Source: JARROD01 sp037384225 (GTDB lineage Bacteria > Pseudomonadota > Gammaproteobacteria > Pseudomonadales > Cellvibrionaceae). Taken from it: 39,621 nucleotides of DNA. The notes beneath the pieces were generated by a model. It was not told where the DNA came from. It did not search any database and saw only the letters and a program-made list of their open reading frames with translations. The number at the start of each line of letters is the position of its first letter. Position 1 is the first letter of the stretch. This document shows positions 16,880 through 26,228 of the stretch, piece by piece. The DNA lies in contig JARROD010000065.1 of assembly GCA_037384225.1 (NCBI GenBank), positions 1 through 39,621 on the forward strand. Reading direction: 5' to 3'. The position numbers and the translations under genes are program-made.

Positions 16880-17668
16880 TTATTCAGTTAACTGACACAG
16901 TACATGGATATACCTGCCCAGCGACCGGTAAGGTTCCTGGCGGGAAAACTGCAATTCCATGTCAATCAGTGTGGCCGGATCACGCTCGCGATCGCGCTTA
17001 TCGAATATATAATCGTGAAATACTCGGATACCACTTTTGCAGAGAACCGTCATGGGCTCGACCTCCAGCCAGGCATAGACTTCAGCGGGATCCAGCGGGT
17101 TGGTCGGTGTCAAACTGCCCCGGTAGCCACGGTATTGCCGCTTTTGGACTTTTTTGAAGTTGGTGCGCAACAGATTTTTGTAAATCAATGAATGCCGATT
17201 GTAAAAGGTCAGGGATAAGAACCCGCCCGGGGCGACAAGAGACTGTAGTATCCGCAGTAACCGGCGCGGCTCGGCCACCCACTCCAGAACCGCGTGGCAC
17301 AAAACCAGATCGAATCGACTCTCTATATGCTGCGCCAGCGCCTGAATCGGCGCGTGTATCAACTCGACGTTGTCAAGCCCCTGCAACTCGACCTGTTGCC
17401 GCGCCAGGCGCAACATTTCAGTGGAAATATCGCACAGGGCAACTGCGTGCCCCTGCGCCGCAAGCGTCAGCGCAAACTGCCCCTGACCACCGCCGGCGTC
17501 GAGGATTCGCAGAGGCCTCTGCGACGCCGGCTCAGAGGTGGCCAGGGCGGGGATAAATTCAGCGAAATCGCGTTCCAGAACACGCAGGCGCACAGCGCCT
17601 TTTAAACCATCATAAACATTGCGTTTAAAACGATGGGCGAGGTCGTCAAAATTGCGGTCTTGTGTCAC
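16880..17668 (-). CDS. cmoM: tRNA cmo5U34 carboxyl methyltransferase CmoM
   Basis: A 262-residue class I SAM methyltransferase that methyl-esterifies 5-carboxymethoxyuridine at wobble position 34 to mcmo5U. The N-terminal QDRNFDDLAHRFKRNVYD stretch is diagnostic of CmoM (formerly SmtA/YcbD). Motif I is DAGGGQGQFAL and the post-I acidic residue lies in VALCDIS. GTG at 17666-17668 was chosen: it places the conserved TQDRNFDD at the extreme N-terminus, has AAGG about 9 nt upstream and gives the E. coli length (261). An ATG-initiated form 13 codons longer is possible. cmoA and cmoB lie 6 kb away, so all three dedicated genes for this modification are in the window. Confidence 0.9.
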   Translation of the reverse strand: MTQDRNFDDLAHRFKRNVYDGLKGAVRLRVLERDFAEFIPALATSEPASQRPLRILDAGGGQGQFALTLAAQGHAVALCDISTEMLRLARQQVELQGLDNVELIHAPIQALAQHIESRFDLVLCHAVLEWVAEPRRLLRILQSLVAPGGFLSLTFYNRHSLIYKNLLRTNFKKVQKRQYRGYRGSLTPTNPLDPAEVYAWLEVEPMTVLCKSGIRVFHDYIFDKRDRERDPATLIDMELQFSRQEPYRSLGRYIHVLCQLTE

Positions 17669-17883
17669 ATTAATAAGCCTTTCATTGATAGAGTGCATCA
17701 AAAGCATACCCGTAACAAACGCTATTTCTCAATCGCGCCAATCAGCTGTTAGTGACAAAAAACCCCCAAATCCGCTACCCTTCCCATTACCCGGTTTGTG
17801 CATCGGTGGACGCTGGCGCTAAAATACGGCATTGGACTAACCAGAGCGTTTGAGATTTATTCAGCCCCAACCAAGAGGTTTTC

Positions 17884-20805
17884 ATGACCCAACAGGCTCA
17901 CCCCGCATTTGAATGGCTACGCAGCCAGGCCATTGAATCACTGAATGTCACTGTCGAAGAGTTTCGGCACCGTGTCACCGGCGCGCAGCATATACACATC
18001 AACGCTGACAACAACGAAAACGTATTTCTCGTCGCCCTGCGCACTGTCCCCCACGACTCCACCGGCGTGGCTCATATCCTCGAACACACAGCGCTGTGCG
18101 GTAGCGAAAAGTACCCGGTCAGAGACCCCTTTTTCATGATGATCCGGCGCTCGCTGAACACCTTTATGAACGCGTTTACCAGCTCCGACTGGACCGCCTA
18201 TCCATTTGCCAGCCAAAACCCTAAGGACTTTAACAATCTACTCGGCGTATACCTCGACGCGGTGTTCTTTTCCCGCCTTGATGAACTCGACTTCCGCCAG
18301 GAGGGCCACCGGGTCGAATTCGCCACCCCCGACGATCCTGCCACGGAGCTGGTCTACAAGGGCGTAGTCTACAACGAAATGAAAGGGGCTATGAGCTCTG
18401 TGCCTTCCCAACTGTGGCAGTGCCTGTGCAAATACCTGTTTCCCACCACCACTTACCACTACAACAGTGGCGGCGATCCCGAGTCAATCCCGGATCTGAC
18501 CTACCAGCAGCTGAAGGACTTTTACCGCACTCACTATCACCCCAGCAATGCCGTTTTTATGACCTACGGGGACATCAATGCAGCACAGCACCAGGAAAAA
18601 TTTGAGCAGCTCGCCCTGAACCGTTTCCAAAAACTCGACGTTGTGATCAGCGTGCCCGATGAAAAACGCTATTACTCGCCCCTTAATGTCGAAGAAGCCT
18701 ATGCCCTGGGGGAAAAGAATGCAGAAAAGAAAACCCATATCGTACTCGGCTGGCTGCTGGGCAAGAGCACGGATCTGGAAGCCAGTCTCAAAGCGCAGCT
18801 GCTGACCAGCGTCCTGTTTGATAACAGCGCCTCGCCTCTGCAACAGGCGCTGGAAACCACCAAACTGGGCACCGCTCCCTCGCCGCTGTGCGGCCTTGAC
18901 GACTCCCAGCGGGAGCTGTCGTTTATCTGCGGCGTCGAAGGCAGTGAACCCGACAACGCTCAGGCTGTCGAGGAGTTGATATTGCGTGTTATCCGTGAGG
19001 TTGCGGAAAAGGGTGTACCCCAGGACCAGATCGAAGCCTCCCTGCACCAGTTGGAACTTCAGCAGCGGGAAGTCGGTGGCGACAGTTATCCCTACGGCCT
19101 GCAGCTGATTCTCACCAGTCTGACCTCGGCCACCCACCGCGGCGACCCCATCGCCCTGTTGAACCTGGACCCGGTGCTGAACAAACTGCGCCAGGACATT
19201 GAAAAGCCCAACTTTATTCAACAGCTGGCACGGGAAATGCTGCTCGAGAATCCACACCGGGTACGCCTGAGCCTGCGCCCCGATACCCATATGGAACAGT
19301 TGCGCCAAATGGCCGAAACCGCCCATCTGCAACAGCTCAAAGCACGCATGAGCGACGCCGACAAACAGGCCGTCGTCGCGCGCGCCCAGGCCCTGCAACA
19401 GCGCCAGCAGCAGACCGACGACGAATCCATTCTGCCCAAAGTGGGGCTGGAAGATGTGGCCCCGACAATGCACTACGTTTCAGGCACCGAACAGACCCTG
19501 AATGCCACCCCTCTGACTACCTACACCGCCGGCACCAACGGTCTGGTATACCAACAGATATTGACCAAACTTCCCAGGCTCGACGAGGATATCAACAACC
19601 TGCTGCCCTACTACAATCTCTGCCTTACCGAACTGGGCGTCGGCGACCTGGATTATCTCGATACCCAGCGCTGGCAGTCCCGAGTCTGCGGCGCCATTTC
19701 CGCCAATAGCACCGTTCGCGGAAAGATCGATACCGTGCGCGAAATCGATGCCTATTTCACCCTTTCCGCCAAGGCTCTGACCCGCAATCAGCAGGCGCTC
19801 AGCGAACTCATGTGGGAAACCCTGCACGAGGTCCGCTTTGATGAATTTCCGCGCCTGCGCGAACTGATTGCACAAACCCGCGCCCGCCGCGAGCAAAGCG
19901 TTACCGGCAATGGCCACAGCCTGGCGATGGCGGCCGCCTGCAGCGGCATGTGTGCAAGCGCAAACCTGACCCACCAGTTTAGCGGACTGGCCGGCATTCA
20001 GGCGGTGAAAACCCTGGATGACGCGCTCCATCAAGACGCCGAGCTGGAACAATTCGCCGCTAAACTGGCACAGATACACGGGCAGATTCTACAGGGTCCG
20101 CGCCGGTTTTTACTGGTGGGGGAACAGGAACAACTGGCACAATGCCGGGACAGTCTGGAACAGATCTGGAAAGGGGCGGAACGCGAGGGGGGCGACTTCG
20201 CCGTCTTTGAATTACCACAGGTCAATGAACGGATTCAGCAGGGCTGGATTGCCAATACACAGGTAAACTTTTGCGCCAAAGCCTACCCCACGGTCCCCAT
20301 GGACCACGAAGACGCGGCGGCTTTAACCGTGCTGGGGGGCTTTTTGAGAAACGGCTACCTGCACCGCGCGATCCGTGAGCAGGGCGGTGCCTACGGCGCC
20401 GGCGCCGGCCAGGACAGCAATATTGCGGCGTTCCGGTTCTTCTCCTATCGCGACCCCAGACTCGGTGCCACCCTAAACGATTTTGACCAGTCCCTGCACT
20501 GGCTACAGTCGCAGGCGCACGAATCCAACAGACTTGAAGAGGCCATTCTCGGTGTCATAAGCTCACTCGACAAACCTGGTTCCCCCGCGGGCGAAGCCAA
20601 ACAAACCTATCACGCCGAGTTGTTCGGCCGCAGCCGGGAAAAACGCGAGCGCTTCCGCCAGCGAGTATTGCAGGTCTCACTGGAGGATCTCAAACGTGTT
20701 GCCGATAGCTACCTGCGCGCCGACCGCGCCAGCACCGCCGTCATTACCAACAGCGACGGCAGCGCCGAAGTCCAGTCGCTGGGCCTGCAGACCGTGCAAC
20801 TGTAA
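17884..20805 (+). CDS. M16C metallopeptidase, PreP/Cym1-like
   Basis: A 973-residue zinc peptidase of family M16C, the presequence-protease type: a large clamshell enzyme that degrades free peptides up to about 70 residues. The inverted zinc motif HILEH gives His64, Glu67 (catalytic base) and His68. The third ligand is Glu165 in YNEMKGAMSS. The region around SEKYPVRDPFF and MNAFTSSDWTAYPFAS is highly typical. The C-terminal half contains the substrate-binding GGAYGAGAG and the FRFFSYRDPR motif. There is no signal peptide, so it acts in the cytosol, probably on peptide debris. GAGG lies 6 nt before the ATG. It diverges from cmoM across about 215 bp and converges with the histidine kinase gene 18 bp downstream. 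Confidence 0.93.
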   Translation: MTQQAHPAFEWLRSQAIESLNVTVEEFRHRVTGAQHIHINADNNENVFLVALRTVPHDSTGVAHILEHTALCGSEKYPVRDPFFMMIRRSLNTFMNAFTSSDWTAYPFASQNPKDFNNLLGVYLDAVFFSRLDELDFRQEGHRVEFATPDDPATELVYKGVVYNEMKGAMSSVPSQLWQCLCKYLFPTTTYHYNSGGDPESIPDLTYQQLKDFYRTHYHPSNAVFMTYGDINAAQHQEKFEQLALNRFQKLDVVISVPDEKRYYSPLNVEEAYALGEKNAEKKTHIVLGWLLGKSTDLEASLKAQLLTSVLFDNSASPLQQALETTKLGTAPSPLCGLDDSQRELSFICGVEGSEPDNAQAVEELILRVIREVAEKGVPQDQIEASLHQLELQQREVGGDSYPYGLQLILTSLTSATHRGDPIALLNLDPVLNKLRQDIEKPNFIQQLAREMLLENPHRVRLSLRPDTHMEQLRQMAETAHLQQLKARMSDADKQAVVARAQALQQRQQQTDDESILPKVGLEDVAPTMHYVSGTEQTLNATPLTTYTAGTNGLVYQQILTKLPRLDEDINNLLPYYNLCLTELGVGDLDYLDTQRWQSRVCGAISANSTVRGKIDTVREIDAYFTLSAKALTRNQQALSELMWETLHEVRFDEFPRLRELIAQTRARREQSVTGNGHSLAMAAACSGMCASANLTHQFSGLAGIQAVKTLDDALHQDAELEQFAAKLAQIHGQILQGPRRFLLVGEQEQLAQCRDSLEQIWKGAEREGGDFAVFELPQVNERIQQGWIANTQVNFCAKAYPTVPMDHEDAAALTVLGGFLRNGYLHRAIREQGGAYGAGAGQDSNIAAFRFFSYRDPRLGATLNDFDQSLHWLQSQAHESNRLEEAILGVISSLDKPGSPAGEAKQTYHAELFGRSREKRERFRQRVLQVSLEDLKRVADSYLRADRASTAVITNSDGSAEVQSLGLQTVQL

Positions 20806-20823
20806 ACGACCTTCGTATACGGT

Positions 20824-21564
20824 CTAAGGCAAATACAACTTGAACACACCGCCCCCGAGCGGGCCGTTGTTTTCGAGTTGGATACGCCCGCAGGTACCGT
20901 GCTGACAATGCATCTGCGCCACCTTGCGGGCAAAGAACAACCCCAGATGGGTATTATCCCCGGAATTGTCCATACCGATGCTCGCCGCCTCGGCGGTGAG
21001 CATCGCCGCCGGATAACCTCTGCCGTCATCGGCAATGGAAATACACAGCACCCGATTTTTACCCTGGCCCTCGAGTTCGGCGTTCAAACGCAACGCTTTA
21101 TGCGTGTAGCGGGCGCAATTGACCAGTACGTTGTGAACCACGCTGCCAATGAGATCACTGTCAAAAAACCAGTTCAAATCCGCATCGCAATCCAGGTCAA
21201 CATGAACTCCCCGGGTTTCGAACAGCATATAATTGCGTGCCAACTGTTCTTCAAATAGATCGATGACAAAGTGCTCGTCAACGTGAACCGGCATGCGGTT
21301 ATTCTGCATTCGGTAAATCGACAGCAATTGAATCAATTCGCTGTTTATACGCGACGCCTCATATTGCAAAACACCAAACTGGCAACGCTGCTCCTGATTC
21401 TGCGCCGGTGTGGAGTTGATGACATCCTCAAGTGAATTCAACAGCATACCCACTGAGTTTTTCATGTCGTGCACACTTGAGGCGAGCACCAGGGAAAAAT
21501 CCAGGCCGGTGTCGCGATCGTTTTTAGAGCCCTTGTTAATACCGTTGCTGTTCTCACTCGACAT
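20824..21564 (-). CDS. Soluble histidine kinase with H-D-M-K-N box
   Basis: A 246-residue cytosolic sensor-less histidine kinase. The phosphoacceptor is probably His32 in ASSVHDMKNSVGMLL. The HATPase domain has the N box NVLVNCARYTHKALR, the G1 box DDGRGYPAA and a C-terminal GLFFARKVAQ motif. There is no input domain or membrane segment, so signal must come from partners, most obviously the response regulator-TPR protein whose gene overlaps its start by 11 bp. The H-D-M-K-N box is less common than H-E-L/H-E-M and is seen in a subgroup of kinases linked to response regulators (family recollection). Output is unknown. Confidence 0.82.
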   Translation of the reverse strand: MSSENSNGINKGSKNDRDTGLDFSLVLASSVHDMKNSVGMLLNSLEDVINSTPAQNQEQRCQFGVLQYEASRINSELIQLLSIYRMQNNRMPVHVDEHFVIDLFEEQLARNYMLFETRGVHVDLDCDADLNWFFDSDLIGSVVHNVLVNCARYTHKALRLNAELEGQGKNRVLCISIADDGRGYPAAMLTAEAASIGMDNSGDNTHLGLFFARKVAQMHCQHGTCGRIQLENNGPLGGGVFKLYLP

Positions 21565-23206
21565 CGCGCGTGCCTTCCTGTTTTAGTCCCAGGTTTTTGA
21601 CTTTGTCCTGTAGTTGCAGATAACGTTTATACTGAGCGTGGCCAGTGGTAACTCTACACCCGACTTTTTTCAACGTCGCCAGGCACAAATCCATATAACC
21701 TTCATCGCGGCCAAACTCCTCCATTTCCCCCAACAGCGCCTGCACCAGGTTCAGGTGCACGCCGAGATGATTGGGAAACAGCCGCTTGGCCTGTTTAAAA
21801 GCGTCAATCGCGTCTTTGTAACGGCCCTGTTCATACAGCCCAATTCCGCCCCGGTTAAGCTTCGCCACCCGCTGGCGATTGTGTTCGCTCAAAGGCTCTT
21901 CCAGCAGCCTGTCGATTTTTACCAGCGCCTTCTCATCTTCACGGTAGCGTTCAATAATGTCGTCGAGCCGCTTTTTCGCGGGGATATCTTTCTTGAGCGC
22001 CTTCAGGGCGACAACCTGGTCCAGTTGCGTATCGATGCTCAATCCAGCCGGTTCCTCGCCCACTGTGCTTTCAACCTCCCGCAGTATCTCTTCGGCCTTG
22101 CTTTTTTGTCCCTGCCCGGCCAGCACTTGACTCTCCACGAGCAAAGCCTGCGCCTCCACCTCAGAGGTCATTTCAAAGCGCTGGGGAATTTCACTTAACA
22201 CCCGCAGGGCGTCACGGGACAGGTCCTGGGCCAGTTGCACATCCTCATTGAACAAAGCCGCCGCGGTGCGGGCGAAATTAAGATGGTTTTCCAGCTTATC
22301 GCGGCAGGAAAACTGCCCAAGGCGCACAGCGCGACGCCAGGCATTGGCGGCGGTTATCAAGTCGTTGTTATCGACGGCGGTCTGGGCCAGGTGCAATTGC
22401 CTGACCAGGGACATAGGGGAAATTTCCACCGCCCGATGCAATACCGTCTGCAGTTGGTCATCGTCGCCGAGCTTTTTGCAGTTTTCCGCCAACACATCAT
22501 AAGCCTGCATGCACAAAGGATTGTTGACAATTATCTCCCGCAACCACTTGTCTGCCATCTGAAATTCTCCCTGCGCTTGCTTGACTTTTGCCAACCCCAC
22601 CTGGGCCCAGTCCAGTGCCCTCACTTCCAGCACCTTGCGATACAGGGTTTCCGCCTCGGCTAGGGCACCGGTTTGCAGATACAGATTGCCCAACAACTTC
22701 TGGCACTGCGAGGTATAGCGACTGTCACTATCAATACAGGTGCGGCAAAGATTGATGGCCTTATCCAGCGCGTCTTCATCAAGGGCATCATAGATCGGCA
22801 GAAGCTCCTGCCGTTGGCGCAGTAACCTGTCGAGGCGCTGACGCAGTATATTACTGGTAATCGGCTTGGTCAGATAGGCGTCAGGCTCATAATCATAGGT
22901 GGCCATGATCATACTTCTGCTGGTTTCCGCTGAAATCAGCACAAACAGGCAGCGGTGTTTCAGGATTTTATTAACCCGGAGCTCTTCCAGTACCTGCTGG
23001 CCGTTTTTTCCCGACCCCAGATTGTAATCGCACAATATCATGTCGAACGAACGGCGCCGGCTAAACCTCACTGCCTGGGCACCATTTACGGCCGTCTCCA
23101 CATCCTCAACGCCAAGCTCCTGTAACATGCGGCAGATAGTCATGCGAAAATTATCAAAATCGTCAATGACCAGAACTTTTAACTGGCTGTAGCCGTCGTA
23201 GGCCAT
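21554..23206 (-). CDS. Response regulator with TPR output domain
   Basis: A 550-residue protein with an N-terminal receiver domain (about 8-130): acidic pair Asp15/Asp16, phosphoacceptor Asp60 in ILCDYNLGSGKNG and Lys114 in YLTKPIT. It is followed by about 400 residues of tetratricopeptide-like repeats (for example LLGNLYLQTGALAEAETLYRK and GLYEQGRYKDAIDAFKQAK). No DNA-binding or enzymatic output domain is present, so phosphorylation probably changes protein-protein contacts. It overlaps the following histidine kinase gene by 11 bp, implying translational coupling and a 1:1 pair. An A/G-rich AAGGG lies about 11 nt before the ATG. It diverges from cmoA. Similar TPR-response regulators occur in Pseudomonas and relatives without clear function. 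Confidence 0.88.
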   Translation of the reverse strand: MAYDGYSQLKVLVIDDFDNFRMTICRMLQELGVEDVETAVNGAQAVRFSRRRSFDMILCDYNLGSGKNGQQVLEELRVNKILKHRCLFVLISAETSRSMIMATYDYEPDAYLTKPITSNILRQRLDRLLRQRQELLPIYDALDEDALDKAINLCRTCIDSDSRYTSQCQKLLGNLYLQTGALAEAETLYRKVLEVRALDWAQVGLAKVKQAQGEFQMADKWLREIIVNNPLCMQAYDVLAENCKKLGDDDQLQTVLHRAVEISPMSLVRQLHLAQTAVDNNDLITAANAWRRAVRLGQFSCRDKLENHLNFARTAAALFNEDVQLAQDLSRDALRVLSEIPQRFEMTSEVEAQALLVESQVLAGQGQKSKAEEILREVESTVGEEPAGLSIDTQLDQVVALKALKKDIPAKKRLDDIIERYREDEKALVKIDRLLEEPLSEHNRQRVAKLNRGGIGLYEQGRYKDAIDAFKQAKRLFPNHLGVHLNLVQALLGEMEEFGRDEGYMDLCLATLKKVGCRVTTGHAQYKRYLQLQDKVKNLGLKQEGTRDVE

Positions 23207-23317
23207 AATCGTGGAACCCTTCTTTTCTATCCCGGTCCTTTTTCACTCTAGGAGCATAGACTATCGGGCGCCGGGCGGCTATGCCAAATAATGTACCGGC
23301 CGGCGACGTGTTTGAGA

Positions 23318-23346
23318 TTGTTCCTATACCCGGTCGGCGATAAAAT
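23318..23346 (+). promoter_or_regulatory. Sigma70-type promoter of cmoA-cmoB
   Basis: TTGTTC (23318-23323), a 17-bp spacer and TAAAAT (23341-23346) lie 36 bp upstream of the cmoA ATG. An inverted repeat CGGTCGG (23331-23337) and CCGACCG (23361-23367) straddles the -10 and likely transcription start, so it could be an operator or a 5' UTR hairpin. Confidence 0.5.
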
Positions 23347-23382
23347 ACCGGCACTTACCACCGACCGAGGTATGCGGTTTTT

Positions 23383-24144
23383 ATGGGCCAACACTTATCA
23401 AAGCATAACAAACAGGACAACAAACAGGACAACCTTTACGCAACACCACTGCCACAGCTGGGCGATTTCACTTTCGACCAAGATGTCGCGGCCGTTTTTC
23501 CGGATATGATCAAGCGGTCTGTACCCGGCTACTCAACCATTATCAATATGATTGGCAACCTCGCCCAGCGCTATCAACAGCCGAACAGCCGGTGCTACGA
23601 CCTCGGCTGCTCACTGGGTGCGGCCACCCTGGCTATGCGCCACAGTATTCAGGCCGCCGCCTGTAAAATTATCGCGGTCGACAATTCCCCGGCGATGCTA
23701 GAGCGCTGCCGCCAGGTGGTCGACGCCGACAGCGCTGAAGTACCGGTGGAACTGATATGTGCTGATTTACAGGCGGTGCCGATACAACAAGCCTGTGTCG
23801 CGGTGCTGAATTTTACCCTCCAGTTTATCGCCGCCGACCAGCGCCTGCCGATTTTGCAAAAGATTTACCGCGGTTTGAAGCCCGGCGGCATTTTAATCCT
23901 GTCGGAGAAGGTGGCTTTTACCGACACCCGGCACCAGCAACTGATGATTGAGTTACACCACAATTTCAAACGCACCCAGGGCTACAGTGAGCTGGAAATC
24001 GCCCAAAAACGCACAGCCCTGGAAAATGTGTTGATTGCCGATACACTGGAGACCCATCGTCAGCGTTTAAAACAGGCCGGTTTTGACAGCTCCGATGTCT
24101 GGTTCCAATGTTTCAACTTCGCATCCCTGATCGCCATTAAATGA
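23383..24144 (+). CDS. cmoA: Carboxy-S-adenosylmethionine synthase CmoA
   Basis: A 253-residue SAM-binding enzyme that makes carboxy-SAM from SAM and prephenate, the donor used by CmoB. LGDFTFDQDVAAVFPDMIKR followed by SVPGYSTI is diagnostic of CmoA. The SAM motif I is CYDLGCSLGAATLAMR, and VDNSPAMLERC and NFTLQFI are also typical. The N-terminus is about a dozen residues longer than usual and contains a repeated NKQD from two exact 12-bp DNA repeats (AACAAACAGGAC, 23407-23430). GAGG lies 12 nt before the ATG. It overlaps cmoB by four bases (ATGA), so the pair is translationally coupled. Confidence 0.95.
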   Translation: MGQHLSKHNKQDNKQDNLYATPLPQLGDFTFDQDVAAVFPDMIKRSVPGYSTIINMIGNLAQRYQQPNSRCYDLGCSLGAATLAMRHSIQAAACKIIAVDNSPAMLERCRQVVDADSAEVPVELICADLQAVPIQQACVAVLNFTLQFIAADQRLPILQKIYRGLKPGGILILSEKVAFTDTRHQQLMIELHHNFKRTQGYSELEIAQKRTALENVLIADTLETHRQRLKQAGFDSSDVWFQCFNFASLIAIK

Positions 24145-25193
24145 CAGCTTTTCCACAAAACACGCGCACCGATTCTCCAATGACCGATTCGCCATCAGAG
24201 ACGCCGGAATACTTCCGCCGCTATCTACCCTACTATCGTGACCTCCTCGAGGCATTGCAAAAAACACCGCTGCAACCCTGGCTGGAACAATTGCCGCGGC
24301 AAATCGACGCCGGTCTGAGTGAAAAGCGCTACGGCGACCTGCCCGCCTGGCGGCGGGTGCTGGAGCAGTTGCCGGAAGTCAGCGCCTCGGCAATCGATTT
24401 GAAAAACGCCGTGACCATCGGCCTCAAAGGCGACTGCGATGAGGCCACCTCTGCACAGATTACAACCGCGTTGCAGACGCTGATTCCCTGGCGCAAAGGC
24501 CCCTACACAATACACGGCACCTATATCGATACAGAATGGCGCTCGGACTGGAAATGGGAACGTGTGCTGCCGTACCTGGAACCGCTGGCGGACAGACTGA
24601 TACTCGACGTCGGCTGCGGCAACGGTTACCACGGCTGGCGCATGCTGGGTGAAGGCGCCCGCCGGGTGATAGGTATTGATCCCTCGCCGCGGTTTGTGGT
24701 GCAGTTCTACTGTGTCAAACACTTCGCCGGCAAGGCAGCCATCGATGTACTGCCGCTGGGCATAGAAGCCGTGCCTCCCGGTCTGCACGCCTTCGACACT
24801 ACCTTTTCCATGGGGGTTTTTTACCACCGCCGCTCGCCCATGGATCACCTGAGAGAGTTAAAAGATACCCTGCGCCCCGGCGGTCAATTAGTCCTGGAAA
24901 CCCTGATTATCGACGCCGGTCCAGGCCAGGTGCTGGTGCCCGAGGGCCGCTATGCAATGATGAATAATGTCTGGTTTTTACCCAGCTGCGAGACCCTGAT
25001 TGCCTGGCTGCGAAAATGTGGTTACAAAAACCCGCGGGTGGTGGATATCAATAAAACCAGTACGCGGGAGCAACGATCCACCGACTGGATGCGATTTCAC
25101 TCCCTTGCGGACTTCCTCGACCCGGGTGATGCGAACCTGACCGCCGAGGGGCACCCGGCGCCGGTGCGGGCGATATTTTTAGCGTCGACCTAA
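24141..25193 (+). CDS. cmoB: tRNA U34 carboxymethyltransferase CmoB
   Basis: A 350-residue enzyme that transfers the carboxymethyl group from carboxy-SAM to 5-hydroxyuridine-34 of tRNAs, giving cmo5U, which widens wobble reading. Diagnostic sequences are WRKGPYTIHGTYIDTEWRSD and WKWERVLPYL, the SAM-fold motif LDVGCGNGYHGWRM, GIDPSPRFV, and SMGVFYHRRSP. Length compares with 323 in E. coli; the N-terminus carries some 20 extra polar residues, and an internal ATG (24181) is a possible alternative start. The start codon overlaps the cmoA stop. It converges with dgkA, with only 4 bp between stops. Confidence 0.95.
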   Translation: MTAFPQNTRTDSPMTDSPSETPEYFRRYLPYYRDLLEALQKTPLQPWLEQLPRQIDAGLSEKRYGDLPAWRRVLEQLPEVSASAIDLKNAVTIGLKGDCDEATSAQITTALQTLIPWRKGPYTIHGTYIDTEWRSDWKWERVLPYLEPLADRLILDVGCGNGYHGWRMLGEGARRVIGIDPSPRFVVQFYCVKHFAGKAAIDVLPLGIEAVPPGLHAFDTTFSMGVFYHRRSPMDHLRELKDTLRPGGQLVLETLIIDAGPGQVLVPEGRYAMMNNVWFLPSCETLIAWLRKCGYKNPRVVDINKTSTREQRSTDWMRFHSLADFLDPGDANLTAEGHPAPVRAIFLAST

Positions 25194-25197
25194 ATCG

Positions 25198-25563
25198 TTA
25201 CCGGAAAAACACAATGCCGATCCAGATAAAACCGGCCATCAACAACGACAGAAACACCGCGGCCGACCCCAGATCCTTGGCTCGGCCCGCCAGCTCGTTG
25301 TACTCGGTGCCCCCCCGGTCTACAACAGCTTCGATACCCGAGTTTAGCAATTCCACAATCAGCACCAACATCACTGAGGCGATCAGCAACAGGCGTTCGA
25401 CGATACTGACCTCGAGCCAGAAAGCCAGCGGAATCAACAGTACCGCGAGGATGATTTCCTGGCGAAACGCCTCTTCGTGATAGACAGCGCAGCGCAACCC
25501 CTGCAACGAAAACACCACGGCATTGATTACCCTTTTTATGCCTTTCGCCTTTACAACAGACAT
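25198..25563 (-). CDS. dgkA: Diacylglycerol kinase DgkA
   Basis: A 121-residue integral membrane diacylglycerol kinase, which phosphorylates diacylglycerol released during osmoregulated glucan and lipoprotein modification, returning it to phosphatidate. The family signature ELLNSGIEAVVDR is present, with the conserved Glu of HEEAFRQE in the N-terminal amphipathic region, the three membrane helices expected and typical length (E. coli 122). It diverges from nothing closely: fldB ends 43 bp upstream of its start on the same strand, so both could share a transcript. Confidence 0.94.
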   Translation of the reverse strand: MSVVKAKGIKRVINAVVFSLQGLRCAVYHEEAFRQEIILAVLLIPLAFWLEVSIVERLLLIASVMLVLIVELLNSGIEAVVDRGGTEYNELAGRAKDLGSAAVFLSLLMAGFIWIGIVFFR

Positions 25564-25606
25564 AACAGCATCCTGTTACCGGTCTATGTGGTAATTGGAG
25601 ATTGAA

Positions 25607-26149
25607 TTAGTCATCGACCTCATGCAGCGGTGTTTCGAGGTCAAATTCACCATGTATCTGCCGGCACCAGCGATCCAGACGCTGTTTGGTCAGGTCTTGC
25701 TGCTGGTCTTCGTCAATCGCCAGGCCGACAAACATCCCGGCACCGGGAATCTCAGCTTTCGACGCGTCGAAGTCATAGCCTTCGCAAGGCCAGTGACCGA
25801 CAACCGCTGGTTCCGTGCGTATGACGATATCGTGGAGCATACCCATGGCATCGAGAAAATAATCGCCGTAACCGAACTGATCGCCGAGCCCGAAAAACGC
25901 CACCTGCTTGCCGGAGAAATCCAGTTCGCTGATATCGTCCCAAAACTCCTCCCAATCCGATTGAATTTGGCCGAAATCCCAGGTGGGAATGCCAAAAATA
26001 ATGTTGTCGTAATCAGCAAATTCCAACTGAGTCACATCCGCAATGTCATATACATCGACAACGTCTTCACCCAAACGCCGCTGGACTATGTAGGCAATGC
26101 CTTCCGTATTGCCTTCATCACTGCCAAAAAACAGGCCGATTTTGCTCAC
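25607..26149 (-). CDS. fldB: Flavodoxin FldB
   Basis: A 180-residue long-chain flavodoxin, an FMN-dependent single-electron carrier. The N-terminal FMN phosphate loop is FFGSDEGNTEGIA. The isoalloxazine loops follow in GIPTWDFGQIQSDWEEFWDD and FGLGDQFGYGDYFLDAMGMLHD; the combination and WPCEGYDF match FldB more than FldA. GTG at 26147-26149 was chosen because it puts the conserved SKIGLFFGS at the N-terminus and has GAGG about 5 nt upstream; the longer in-frame form starting at 26206 has no family support. It lies upstream of dgkA. The unrelated MITE end is 80 bp upstream of its start. Confidence 0.9.
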   Translation of the reverse strand: MSKIGLFFGSDEGNTEGIAYIVQRRLGEDVVDVYDIADVTQLEFADYDNIIFGIPTWDFGQIQSDWEEFWDDISELDFSGKQVAFFGLGDQFGYGDYFLDAMGMLHDIVIRTEPAVVGHWPCEGYDFDASKAEIPGAGMFVGLAIDEDQQQDLTKQRLDRWCRQIHGEFDLETPLHEVDD

Positions 26150-26228
26150 ACCCACCTCAATGCCAATCAAAGTCGGGATTTTCCCAACAATCCCGGCTTT
26201 AGGCAAGTAAGGAACACTGGTGCCACTT

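Noticed and set aside
16615..17157. Plus-strand frame with repeated I-V-V-E units
   Set aside because: It is an out-of-frame reading of the 12-bp repeat and of the flanking J-domain and cmoM genes.
18484..19473. Long minus-strand frame inside the M16C peptidase gene
   Set aside because: It is antisense to a strongly conserved gene and reflects its GC-rich codon usage; there is no domain or ribosome site.
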